Assembly: GCA_008933995.1 (NCBI GenBank)
Contig: WARS01000026.1
Location: 882,501-946,500 of the forward strand
Reading direction: 5' to 3'
Origin: Datnioides undecimradiatus
Lineage: Eukaryota > Chordata > Actinopteri > Lobotiformes > Datnioididae
Length of the DNA stretch: 64,000 bases
Positions 14,701 to 25,569 of this stretch are shown here, in pieces (position 1 is the first letter of the stretch; the number at the start of each line of letters is the position of its first letter). Made by a program: the position numbers and the translations under genes. The notes under the pieces are model-generated. The model did not search any database. It was given only the letters and a program-made list of their open reading frames with translations, and was not told the DNA's origin.

Positions 14701-16010
14701 CAGTCCTGCTAATTTTTTTCAAAAAGCATTTAACACAGTTAATTAACACAGAGGAGAGAAATACACATGGTTCAGCATCATCGTTTATGTGTGAGATGTC
14801 CCCAGTGGAACAGCTCCTATATCCTGATTAGTCTTTTTCACACAATTTGTCCAACAATTTATTTCTATTCTAAAGAGAAATGCGAATTCAGCTTCACGTG
14901 TAGACTTGATGTCATGATCATATTGTCTTAGTCAGTCTTGACTGACCAGACTGAGCTGGTCCGCTTTAAGGTACATACATGCCTTAAAGCTGTTCATTCA
15001 CAGACACACACACGTACTCCGCCTCTTACTCCTATACTCATATAGTAAATTCATATAGGACTCTTATGGGATTGATGAGACGATCAGCAGTGTATGTTAG
15101 TCAGCTAACGGTCAAAGGGGCCGTCATAAGTCTGCTAAATCACTAACCGGCTTAATAGGATATTAATCACTCTCCACTGTGCACAGGAAGAGGAGGTGGA
15201 GGGGGGAGGAGAGAGGAGGAGGTGGGGTGTGTTAAATTGAGAAAAGAGGAACTGACAGAGGAAAGAAAAGGGAGAGGAAAACAGGAATGGAAAGCGTAGG
15301 AAGAGGCTGAGGCAGTTAAGGAGACAGAAAGACAGAGTTGGTAATCTGAGAGTAATGGAGAGACACAGGAGTGTGAGCAACAAACAAAACAAAAGGTCAC
15401 AAATAAGAAAAGATCCACTCTGCGGGCCTTCACGATCAATTTCAAATTGCTGCTTGCATGTTTTATTTGGGGTGACTTCTGATATCTGTGCTGGCATGTA
15501 ATTCATGCCCAGTATCAACAGAAGCTGACAGCGATGTCACAAACATGGGCTTTATGTGTCTTTGTTGCATGTGGTTGTCCTCGTGCTAACGTGCAGGGAA
15601 ACAAAATAACGACTGGGTATAGAGCAACGTTCAGGCACGCTGTTTAATATTTATAATGCATGCAAAAAATGTTAATTTATTTGCATTAATGAAGCATATT
15701 TTTAAAATAAAAGGGATAAAAATCTGGAGACAATAAACCAACAATGCAGGTCAAATTATTAAGATGTCAATACTATTTACAGAACAAATATTTGGTAGTT
15801 TCGCTGCTTTTTAGGATTCTTTCTCTTCTTATACATCTATAGTGTGGGTTCACTTATGGATCACTTATTTCTTCCTTTTAACTCTATTGTGATTTGTTTA
15901 TTGCATACTTATGTGATATATTTCATATTTTATCATATTTTTATATTCAGACTTGTTTTCTAATCTAGCAAATGCAGCTTAACTGCAACATGAACTGAAG
16001 TTTTGCACCA

Positions 16011-16025
16011 GACAGACAGACAGAC

Positions 16026-16080
<55 letters not shown>

Positions 16081-16083
16081 CAG
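16011..16083 (+). repeat. (GACA)n(GATA)n tetranucleotide array
   Basis: Four GACA units (16011-16026) lead into about thirteen pure GATA units (16027-16080), ending in CAGA. This is the Bkm-type GATA/GACA repeat seen in many vertebrates. It lies in the cacna1d intron. Confidence 0.97.
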
Positions 16084-17827
16084 AGTAGAACTCATGTCAG
16101 TCACATGACAGTACTCATCAAAATCTCCTCTCTGTCAGCAGACCCTCACACTTGTAAGCTCCCGCCCTACATCTCTCCACCCATCCACCAATCCTCCCAT
16201 CCATCTCCCTCTCTCTCTCTTTCCCCGCTCTCTCGCTTCAACCTCCACTCATTTACTGACGACTAATCCACTGCCCAGCTTAATCCCTCAGCCTCCTCTC
16301 TCTCACACACACGCAACTCACACACATGCACACTTTCCCTCTCCTCCTGCACACTCGCACACATTCTCTTACCTAAAATAAAACACATACTCAAATTCAT
16401 GATTGCACAAAACTCGGAAAGTCACTACAAGCAGTGATATGTCTTTACTGTGGAGTTCAACAGCAGCCCTGGATGTTCCACTTGTATGAATGGGATAACA
16501 GTTCTTTTTTAAAACAGACAGATGAAGCTATTGCGGCTGCTGCTGCGCAAACATGCTTGAAAGGTGCATGTTGAAATGTTTCATCATCTAAAATTCAAAT
16601 ATTTTACAATATCACAGAACTTCTTCCAAATCATCCCACACAGTTTTCAGTTAGTTTTTGTCCTATTCATGCAGCCATTGGGAGCAACCTGTTAAGTCAA
16701 ATCTTGAGGTATAAAGGTAAGGAAATTCTTTGTGTGATAATCCCGTTTGGATTAATTGGTAATGAAAAGTATATTCAGTTCATATTTAATAGGCTAAAAC
16801 ATACCAAAGCTCCATTGTATGGCGATTTAGAAGCTGTAGCATGATTTGTAATGAGCTTAGCAGAAAAATCCACAATTGACTTTATAATCTCGAGAAGTGC
16901 AAAGGTATAATATTCATTTGACTTACGTATGGATATAATTTGGTGACAGAAAACAAATAATGAATCCAGTTTGTACTCATTTTCAGGGCTCATGTGTATG
17001 GGCGGACTTATTTTAGCTGCAGTAGCTGTGTCCCCCAGCTGTCTATTTCTCTTCCTCTTTCCCATCCTCTGCTGTGAAGGAGCCGATCAAACAACACCTA
17101 CATGCTCTCTAAAAAAGGATGGAGCCGTAGTTGTGGAAATACTACTATGGCGAGAAACACGACCTGTGTTCCGAAAAACTTGAATGATGATACACAATTC
17201 ACTTTTTAGTGTATAAAAGGCAATGCAACAGGATGGAGTATATCTTGTTGCAAACAAGTTTGCTAATATAACAACAAATTGAAGCAGTGCATTTAGCGAT
17301 CCTGCTGCAGGACGGGCTTGAGAAGTTGCTATGGACACACTCAAATTAAAATACTGGTTTTCAGTCACAAATACCAAAAGACCACTTCATTCATAAGCAA
17401 ACAGCTGTTTCAACTATTTGGTCTATTTTATTATGAACTTTATATCATATTTTATATATATCTATATTATTATAGATGAATTAAGCAATGTAAACATTTT
17501 GTCATTTGTGAAGGAGTTTTCAAAATGTTATGATCCACAGGACTATTTAAAAAAGTATCACCTGTATTTATTTTACATTGTTTACAGTTATAGAGTACAC
17601 TATTTGGTATATGAGATCAAATCATGTGATCCATATAAAATCATATTGAATATGAAGAACAATGAGACACTCTATAACTCAGGCTGATGGACGACCAAGT
17701 CAGTGAAACCATATTAACAACAACAACAAAAACTTAAAGGTGATCAGTCCTCTCTTACAGCAGTGACATGTGGCCCTTATATTGTCTCTGACAGAGGAGA
17801 GACGCAAAAAGCTGCCCAAACTTTCTA

Positions 17828-17830
<3 letters not shown>

Positions 17831-17871
<41 letters not shown>
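17831..17871 (+). repeat. (CA)n microsatellite
   Basis: Pure CA run of about twenty units in the cacna1d intron. Confidence 0.95.
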
Positions 17872-17873
<2 letters not shown>

Positions 17874-19218
17874 CTGTACACTGTGCAGTGAGTGACGAGC
17901 CTTGACTTGGACGCCGTGAATAATCCCCATCTGTTAAGGGAACATGCTACGTTCTCTGTGTCCGTCTCTCACTCACTCACTCCACACGCACGCAACTGCA
18001 CACACATAAACACACGCATGCATACACACGCATACACAATCCCCTATGAAGTTAAGAAGGTCCCTCGCCAGCCTCAGAGAAAAAAAACGTTTGCACTGCA
18101 TGAAAAAGTCTTCTGAGGACATTGCTTCGCTTACAGGATTAAACTACTATCAAAAAAAAACACTAAACTGCTCTTTTGGCAAAAAACGTGAAGTGAAATG
18201 ATTTTTGGTGAATTGAACTCAATAAACACAAAAACTGGGACCAAAAGCTTTCCTTGTATATATTTTTGCCTGGACATCAGCAAGGCAGAGCAAAACTGGA
18301 GCCAGACTTTACTTCTTCTGTCTAGTTATGTCCCACTGCTCTACAAATACTAAAACATGCTTCTGTTAACATGGTTACAATAACACAAGGTTAAAGTTAT
18401 AGCTTGGTTGATCACTGGTCCAAATGGATCTGACACAACTTTGACAGTTTGAGAAAAGATGGTGGGTGGGAGTTGGAAACTAAACCCTCCACCATGACTT
18501 CCACTGAGCACAATGAACCAGCCTGTCTGCTCTCCTTTACCTTCTTACATACTCGAACCACGAAATTTTCCCTAATTCTGAACCAAAAAACACAATTTTT
18601 TTAAATAGTTAAACATGTATGTAACACAACAGCAGCTTATCCCTGGTGTTTAAACAGTTAGACTTTAAGACTAAACCATCTTGGAATAATGTGTGAATGA
18701 GTATTAGTCAGAATAATAAGAGGTTCCTCTTACTTTGCCAACATTTTATGAAAGAGATAAGACAAGTACTTAATAAAATGTTAGCAAAATGCTCTTTAAA
18801 GAAACACCCACACAGGTGTTTTCTGATACTCTGACTGAACAGACCTCTGCTCACGTTGCTATGCTGGGAAAAAACTGAGCCCACTACAATTTCATGAATT
18901 TGTCAGAATGGCACATGTCCAGCTGAAACAGGGGAAACAAATATAACAGGGCATTATAACACAATGTAAATCAAGCACAGTCTGTATACAACCATTTAGC
19001 TGAGTGCAACACATGATCAGATCTGTGTTGAATTCATACATTGTACTGTGTTGAATGCTAATAATTTATTTATAGTTTGATGCTGCCAAACTACACTGTA
19101 ATTGTGTAGGCACCAAAACAAACTGGTTTTCAACTCTCACTGCCTCTCTGTCTTTTCACCTCAGTGCTGCTCTCGCGCCACAGAGAGCTGCTGTGAAACA
19201 CAGAGGGATGACCCGCTG

Positions 19219-19278
19219 GGTGTGTGTGTTTGTCTGTGCACCCGTATTTGTGTGTGCACCCGTATTTGTGTGTGTGTG

Positions 19279-19327
<49 letters not shown>
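19219..19327 (+). repeat. TG microsatellite with an 18-bp tandem duplication
   Basis: A unit containing GCACCCGTATTTGTGTGT is present twice in tandem (about 19238-19273), then runs into a long TG tract with one C interruption. The overlapping open frames on both strands are low-complexity translations of this repeat. Confidence 0.93.
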
Positions 19328-19328
<1 letters not shown>

Positions 19329-20015
19329 AACAAAACAATGAAACCCGACACATCCATCCAAATATTGCCGGGAAAGCCCTCTGACGCAACCCACACGTCA
19401 AGCCAGTCGCACTCATGCAAAGGTGTTGTGTCTGGCCTTTGTGTGTAATCTGGCTGATGACAAATAGTGGCACGAGCAGCTCGCAGCACAGAACATGTGT
19501 GACAAAAACACTCCTGTAACCTTTGCTACACATTCAGCAAGTAACATCTGCAGAACCGCACGCACGGCAAAGAACTATGCAAAGCCACGACGTAATTAAA
19601 GCTACCTCAGTATTCGCAGCGTTGTTCCTTTGAAGTAAACCATTCAAGGTATTATTCAACGGTCGATACGTGCTAGTCAGTCCATGTTTACCTTTTAATG
19701 TTGGGAGACTTCAGCTTTATATAACTGCATCTCTTGGAATAAAAAAGTGAAGTAATGCACCACCAAGGACGTTCAACATTGAGCCAAATGTTCTCACAGC
19801 TATGGCCAATGTGCTACCAATGATCCCCTAAACAAACTCTTCACATCCTTCTAACATGCTGACCTGCACCATCACATTATGTACCTCCTGCAGTCATCTG
19901 CAGGAATGTATACATGGACTGGTGGTCTGGTGATGAAGGATGTACAACATATTTCAAGACATACAAGTCAGGTACATCAACAAGCCTTGTTTGCATATTT
20001 TCTTGGGCCACTCAC

Positions 20016-23000
20016 CAGCTCTTGGTTGGTAGAGTTGGAGTCATCTCCGGGGAAGGGGATGTAGATGGCTAAGGCCACACAGTTGGCAAAAATAGACAGC
20101 AGTATAAAGATATCAAATGGTCTGGAAAAGAGACGCAAACGGTTAAGGAAGACAGAGAGACTTTTTGAAAATAAGCTAACAGCATCACCATGAAGTTAGT
20201 GAATCCTTGGGCCTAGAGGGGCCTTGACAGTAGGGTCTATTTGTACTGTGTATATTGGGCACTTGGGTTTGTTAAGTAAAAGTGACACAACAATGCACTT
20301 GATAATGATGTGGGTATGTTAGTGTTTAATATTCATTCATCAACCCCATAATCTATAAAGCACTATATCCATTCAAACAAAGCTAAAACAAAGATATTAA
20401 GACACCCATCCCACCAGAGCCTCTTCGTCTGGGCTAAAGGATACTTCCACTCCACCAGGCTGATGCAGGCCCTGCGGATCGGGTTGTTGAGGGTGAGGCA
20501 GAAAAGAGCTCTGGGCGGCCTGCTGTTGGTAGATCCTCCCTGCTTTTTGCTTTTGGCGTACTGCTGCCGCTTCCTCTGCGCCAGTGAGCCCACAGGAGGC
20601 GGTCCAGTGGTGCAAACTGAGGGACGTGAACTCATGTCGGGCTTTGCACCATCACCCTGTGCTTGGCGTGCAGCGCTAATGGCGGCATGCCAAGCAAGGA
20701 CCGGGCTAACACCAGAACCAGTTCCCCCAGCACCCTGAATCCCACTGTTGGCCCCGAGGAGGCCAGTAGAGGAGCCGACAGGTTTGCCAGTGCTGGGTGG
20801 GGCTTGCAGGGGCTCTGGTGGATGGAGTTGGTGCAGACGGGTGTGGCTCTCTGACCAGAGCGCCGAAGCGTCAGTGGAGGGAGTTGTCCTTCTGTTGCTG
20901 GCATACTGTGCCCCTAGAGGGAAGGAGTGGAAAAATGAGAAATGGTTTGAACAATTTAAGGTTGTTTGTGTGAAGACAAACACACACACAACAACCCTGT
21001 GCAATAGCTGAAGCTGTGTCAGTGCATTTCAGTAAACTAGCATGCTTTATGTTGCATTGAACACTGTTGGCTGCCACTGTGTTGTTTTCATTGCAACCAC
21101 TGGGGGAGCACTAAAATTGAGTATTTTCAGATTCTACACACATCAGCTTTAACAACTCAAAATCATACGTGGAACTGTGGCTTAAGATCATATATGAATG
21201 CAAGTCTTTCACAATATGCTTATAAGCACATAAGAATATGTTTATATCATAGATCAATCAGAGCATCAATGGGATATTTTTAGACAGAATTACTTTCAGA
21301 TTAGGTAAAGGAACTTGCTGGTGCCCTCAGGAAGAACAACTTATGGAGACACTGTTTGCACATTATTTCAAATAAATCTCTAGCAGCTCTATTTAACATG
21401 TCACTGATGTATCTGCAAAAAGCTAATATCAGCCCATAATAAATGAGTCGTGTAGATTTATCACCCCCTACTCTGTCTGTATATCTTCATGCGGTTATTA
21501 GAAATGTAACACATTGGAAGCAACCCTGAAATATAACCCTCAACATCTATAAATTACCCATAAATTGTATAATATTGGGTAACACAAACACAGGAAAAAT
21601 ATTACCAGAGAAGGGGAAAATAAGAGACAGAAACAGGCATCGGAGATTCTGATTTTCTCACTAAAGAGTGTTCACTTGCTGCAAGTTAAGGGATGATCTG
21701 TATTTCAATTTAATATGACAAGTCCTCAATTCCTGTGAGCAGGAATGTGCCAGAATTTAATTTGGCCAAACTGGAAATATATAAAGTAATATAGGCAGAT
21801 AAGAGCAGTGTAATTTCACATTAACATCCTGACTTGTCCAACTTTAATAGTTGCTGAAATTAAAGAATATGTGACTGTCCACCAAGAAAAAGGAAGATGA
21901 AAGCTGAATGTGAAAATGTAGAAATAAGATGGGCAGAGAACTGAGAGGTAGGAGGAGAAGAAGAGAAGAACTGGTTTGAAGGGAATGTGGAGGAGACACA
22001 TACAGAGGGGGAGAGAGAAAGAGGGCAGGACAGCCAGCATGAATGAGAGAGACAGAGAGAGTCATTAAAATCAATGCAAACCACGAGTGAAAAAGACAGT
22101 GCCCTTGAAACAGTCACTCTGGTTCACTGCAACTCTGCAGCAGACTCACATCAGGGACTTCCGTCACAGCTAACCAACATTTCAAGTCATTCTACTAAAA
22201 CTGAACTCACAATAAGTTGATTAAATCAAAAACACTGATCATTCATCAGAACTGTATCTTAAAGTCATCTTAATTCTTTGGGCAGACTGAGAGAGAGGAA
22301 GATGAATGAACAATTGATGAATAAATAGCCAGTACAGAGAGTTGGCTCTAGATTACTTGTTACATTCTTGATCTTTAATCTTTCATCTGTTGCCTGAATT
22401 CAAGCGATTTATTCATTTTCACTCTCTTCTATTCAGATCAGGCTTTTGTTAATGGATCAAAATACAATGAGCCTCTACAGACCGAGCTCCACTTGGATTA
22501 ACCCTGAAATCAGACTAATTGAACAGGTGAGATATGGAAGTATATTTCAACACGAATTCACAACTACTACTCTGAGGATATTTTCCATCTGCACACGACA
22601 CAACATCACTTCAGGTGCAGAATAACAAGTGCAGTCTGTTGTTAAATCGCGTTCCCAACCTGTCTTGAAGTCCAACAGGAATTACCCAGCAGTTCCTGCT
22701 GGACGCAACGCATCTGGCACAGTTAGCTGGATAACAACTGTTGACTCTCAGCTGCTGTTCTTGACTTTACTTTGACCTGCGGTGGCTTTTTTTTTAACAG
22801 CACAGTTTTTGTTTGGACCACTTCTAACGACTGGCACGAGAAACTAACGGGATTTACTGGCAAAGTTGATCTAGCGTCTCTCGGCTGATTGTGGATGGCG
22901 CACAAACCAAACGCATCTTCCACAAGCTGTCACATGGCTCCAAAATGACCACTTGACCGTAATATTACACAAAACATAGTCAACCATTTTTCGGAGAACA

Positions 23001-23277
23001 ACTCGTTTCCCAGTGGCTTTGATGACTACTGTCATTACAACCATGTAGCCGAGAACACGCGTGTACAATGTAAATACTCAATCTGTGGACTAAAATAAGT
23101 TGGACAAAATCCTGGAGGCTGACACGACTCCGAGCATATATTCACATAGAATAAACAGACACCCAGAGAATAAACCAAACGAGCGCTCTCGCCCCCTCTC
23201 TCGCAGCGCTCCAACTCTCCTCCTGCGCTCCACGCACGGCTTTTATTACCTTCAGACTGTTCATCTGCTTCTTGCAT
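20016..23277 (-). CDS. cacna1d: Cav1.3 L-type voltage-gated calcium channel alpha-1D, N-terminal exons 1-3 (partial)
   Basis: This is the pore-forming subunit of Cav1.3 channels in the plasma membrane, which admit Ca2+ at relatively negative voltages in neurons, hair cells, pacemaker and endocrine cells. Exons in transcript order are 23277-23250 (28 nt), 20913-20445 (469 nt) and 20121-20016 (106 nt). They sum to 603 nt in phase, with GT-AG borders. The start ATG at 23277 gives an N-terminus ([10 protein letters not shown], then AQYASNR) that fits the human MQHQRQ...ANYARG segment and its phase-1 exon 1/2 junction. Residues 84-95 ([12 protein letters not shown]) match the NSCaTE calmodulin-binding element, keeping W84, I88 and R92. 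[14 protein letters not shown] and [10 protein letters not shown] before the first membrane helix are nearly identical to human Cav1.3. Exon 3 encodes S1 ([19 protein letters not shown]). The cytoplasmic N-terminus is longer than human and rich in Pro, Gly and Ser at residues 40-82. The gene continues past position 1. Exon 1 is less certain than exons 2 and 3. Whether this is the a or b teleost paralogue is not decided. Confidence 0.93.
20122..20444 (-). other. cacna1d: cacna1d intron 2
   Basis: Bounded by donor GTATCC after the TGG-AA end of exon 2 and by acceptor TTTTCCAG before exon 3. AT-rich; nothing else seen. Confidence 0.85.
20914..23249 (-). other. cacna1d: cacna1d intron 1
   Basis: Bounded by donor GAAG/GTAATA after exon 1 and acceptor CTCTAG before exon 2. 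It is AT-rich, with a purine-rich plus-strand stretch at about 21880-22060 (CT-rich in the transcript). No exon or RNA gene was recognised. Its limits depend on the exon 1 model. Confidence 0.65.
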
Positions 23278-23560
23278 CCTCGAATCCACATTGAAAAGAT
23301 CCGTGTTAAATCCAACTCATCGTTGGACAAACCATCCAAAAGGTTGTCGACGCGCGAGCCTGAACCGAGCCGTTAACCTGAATTATAAAATGTTTTCCCA
23401 GCGCAAACCCTGAGAGGAGCGCCAAACATTTTCGCCACATCCGGGTGCCTGCCTGCAGATTCACGGCGGATCCGAGAGGACGCGCTGACAGCAGCAGTCA
23501 ATCCACTGCTGTCAATTATTCTCACTGTGGCTGCGGATGGTCAGACGCAAGTTAGAGCCA
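23278..23560 (-). promoter_or_regulatory. cacna1d: Probable cacna1d 5' UTR and promoter, CpG-rich
   Basis: The block around exon 1 (about 23150-23560) is visibly richer in CpG than its surroundings, with clusters such as CGACGCGCGAG and CGCGCTG. This fits a CpG-type promoter. On the transcript strand an upstream ATG at 23440 opens a 44-codon frame closing at 23306, 29 bases before the proposed start codon. It would be a uORF if transcription begins upstream of it. The transcription start cannot be placed. Confidence 0.5.
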
Positions 23561-25460
23561 TCACGGACTACAAAAATACTGGAATCACATCCTTACTGGA
23601 TATGCACCTGTTGCTGACCATTACACGTCAACTTAAAAACGAGCTGTGACAGGATTTTCAGTGATTGTGTTCAGATAGATAAAGTTAATGAATTACGCTG
23701 TAACACGTTTAAGTAGCAGTCGCATGTACATTGGATCTATGCGAATAGACACAATAAATCCATCTTTATAAAACTGGTGCGATCACAACAGACAGCAAGC
23801 AAAGCAGACGAGAGGTCAGACTGTTGCTAATTAGATCTGGTTGCATAAATTGCATTAACGATGTTCGTATAAATTAAGCAGCATGTGACACGGTGACACA
23901 AACACACAGACAGACACTTAAAGGCCTCATTTCCCAAATATTAGTCTTTGCAGCCTTACTGGTCAGTTTGACTTGCACATTTATAAGACTCAAAATCTTT
24001 TTTTTTTCTTTCAAAACAGCGACTAAACACAGCACTTGGCCACAAAGATCAACAACATGCATAAAACCTGCCTAATCTGGCCCATATTACTGCCCATATT
24101 ACGCTTGGCTGCTTTAAACTCAGCCCTATATGACATTATAATACAAAGAAACCATTCACATCAGTGGAAAGTGGGAGTCTCTCTGGGTGACTCTGACTTT
24201 CCCCGTGTCAGGATCATTTGGATAGGAGGATAAACAGCATACCCCCATCCTATCCATCCGGTTAAGCCCCTAAAGAGTAACTCTATTCTAGGACCGTGGA
24301 CTTACCCCTCAGGGGTCTTCCCCTTATAATGAACGGCATTATGTCACCTGGCTCTTCTCTGGGGCCTCATAGCGCCGTTTTCTGCCCTCACTCCGCGGCG
24401 ATTCGAGAGGAAATGAGTTGTCGGAGCCGTGCTGGAAGGTTACCAGTGATTGGATTACCTGAGCCTCTATGGAGGATAACAGTTTCACAGTAGCGCGTAA
24501 TCCTCCGATTATAATCCCTGTCCCAATGTTCCTTCAACAGAAGCAGGTGAGGCAGGCAGCTGCAGCTCAACTGGACCAAATAACGACGAGGGAACAGTTT
24601 GTTTATTGTTTTTGATTTAAGTATCTTTCCTCCTGATTGCGATAACCATAAAGTACCATGGGCTCTTAAATGATTTTGAATCGCTCATCTACAGCCAACT
24701 TTTGATCACCAATGTGTCTTTGGTTAGGCTGCATAAAACTACAAAGTGCAGATTTAATATAACTGCATACATCTTATGAATTCACTTTAACGACAAATAA
24801 CTGGTTTCACTGTGACTTAAACCTGAACTCAATAAAAGAGCAGGTTAACTGCTCTTCATCTGTGGTCTGTTGTGCACAAAAATTTCAGAGGAGCACATGT
24901 CGGACTGGGCTCAAGTGATGCAGCGCAGCCCTGTGGAATATATGTAAAATACTGTCAACATATTTTCCGTAGGTTGCATGATTTTAAAAAGATCTTAAAG
25001 AAACAATATGTGCAGGTTTGGATCACTTTATTATTTTAAAAGTCAGACAATATGTAGGCCTATCTAAACCATCTCTAGTATCTATTGTCCCTTTGAATAG
25101 TACGTTATTTTCCTTTGACATTAATATATTTTAGTTAAACACCCATGTTAAGTTACTAGTTAAATTAAATTAAATTAAATTAATAGGCACACACATACAA
25201 CAGTTAGCAAATTATTTTACCAAATTATTATCTATTGTTAATTGGCTCGTAAATTCAAATGAATGATATTTTAGTCATCACATAAGGGTTTTTAATCTTC
25301 AATTTATTTATTAGTAATGTAAGCAGTGTGATTCTGGAAAGCACGTAGGCAAATGCTAAGCTCATAAGGCCGACCATCATTTCCTACAAACATTTCGTTT
25401 TTAAGCAGCACTCTAACAAATTGTGAATGACCTAATTTACATTTCACGTTAATCCCTACG
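23561..25460. other. Intergenic spacer between divergent cacna1d and dcp1a
   Basis: The two genes diverge with about 2.3 kb between their start codons. The spacer is mostly AT-rich. A more GC-balanced patch at 24280-24560 has no coding signature I trust. A (TAAAT)n run is at 25160-25184. Enhancers for either gene are possible but not shown. Confidence 0.55.
25160..25184 (+). repeat. (TAAAT)n pentanucleotide repeat
   Basis: About five tandem TAAAT units upstream of dcp1a. Confidence 0.9.
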
Positions 25461-25569
25461 GAATAGATAAATCTCGCGGAAACTTTCCGAGGGCGGCAGT
25501 TTTCGGTGCAGCGGAAGTCAGAGGTGTCTGCACAAATCCGTCCGTGTGGAAGCAACCGCTACATCCAAG
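25461..25569 (+). promoter_or_regulatory. dcp1a: dcp1a proximal promoter and 5' UTR
   Basis: A short GC- and CpG-rich block lies directly upstream of the dcp1a start. It contains TCTCGCG at 25472-25478 and an ETS-like GCGGAAGT at 25511-25518, both common in TATA-less housekeeping promoters. The transcription start is not known. Confidence 0.5.

Larger units (their letters stand above)
1..20015 (-). other. cacna1d: Long intron 3 of cacna1d (no exon seen)
   Basis: This stretch lies downstream of the third coding exon of cacna1d in transcript direction. I looked on the minus strand for the next expected exon, which would encode the rest of S2 and the S3 helix with conserved HPNAY and RNGWN-like motifs, and did not find it. 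Open frames here are short and mostly come from CA/TG, CT or AT-rich sequence. The contents I can name are microsatellites, a probable old LINE 3' end near 1.6-2.0 kb, a GATA array near 16.05 kb and AT-rich unique sequence. Regulatory elements may be hidden here but cannot be shown without comparison to other species. A small gene or RNA could have been missed. Confidence 0.6.

Noticed and set aside
15135-15518. 127-aa minus-strand frame
   Set aside because: Leu/Ser/Pro-rich translation of a CT-rich tract, with a second frame open over the same bases.
19130-19489. Frames of up to 119 aa around the TG repeat
   Set aside because: Most residues are His-Thr from the repeat. No family similarity.
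20463-21011. Plus-strand frames opposite cacna1d exon 2
   Set aside because: They mirror the real minus-strand exon, which has clear Cav1.3 homology.
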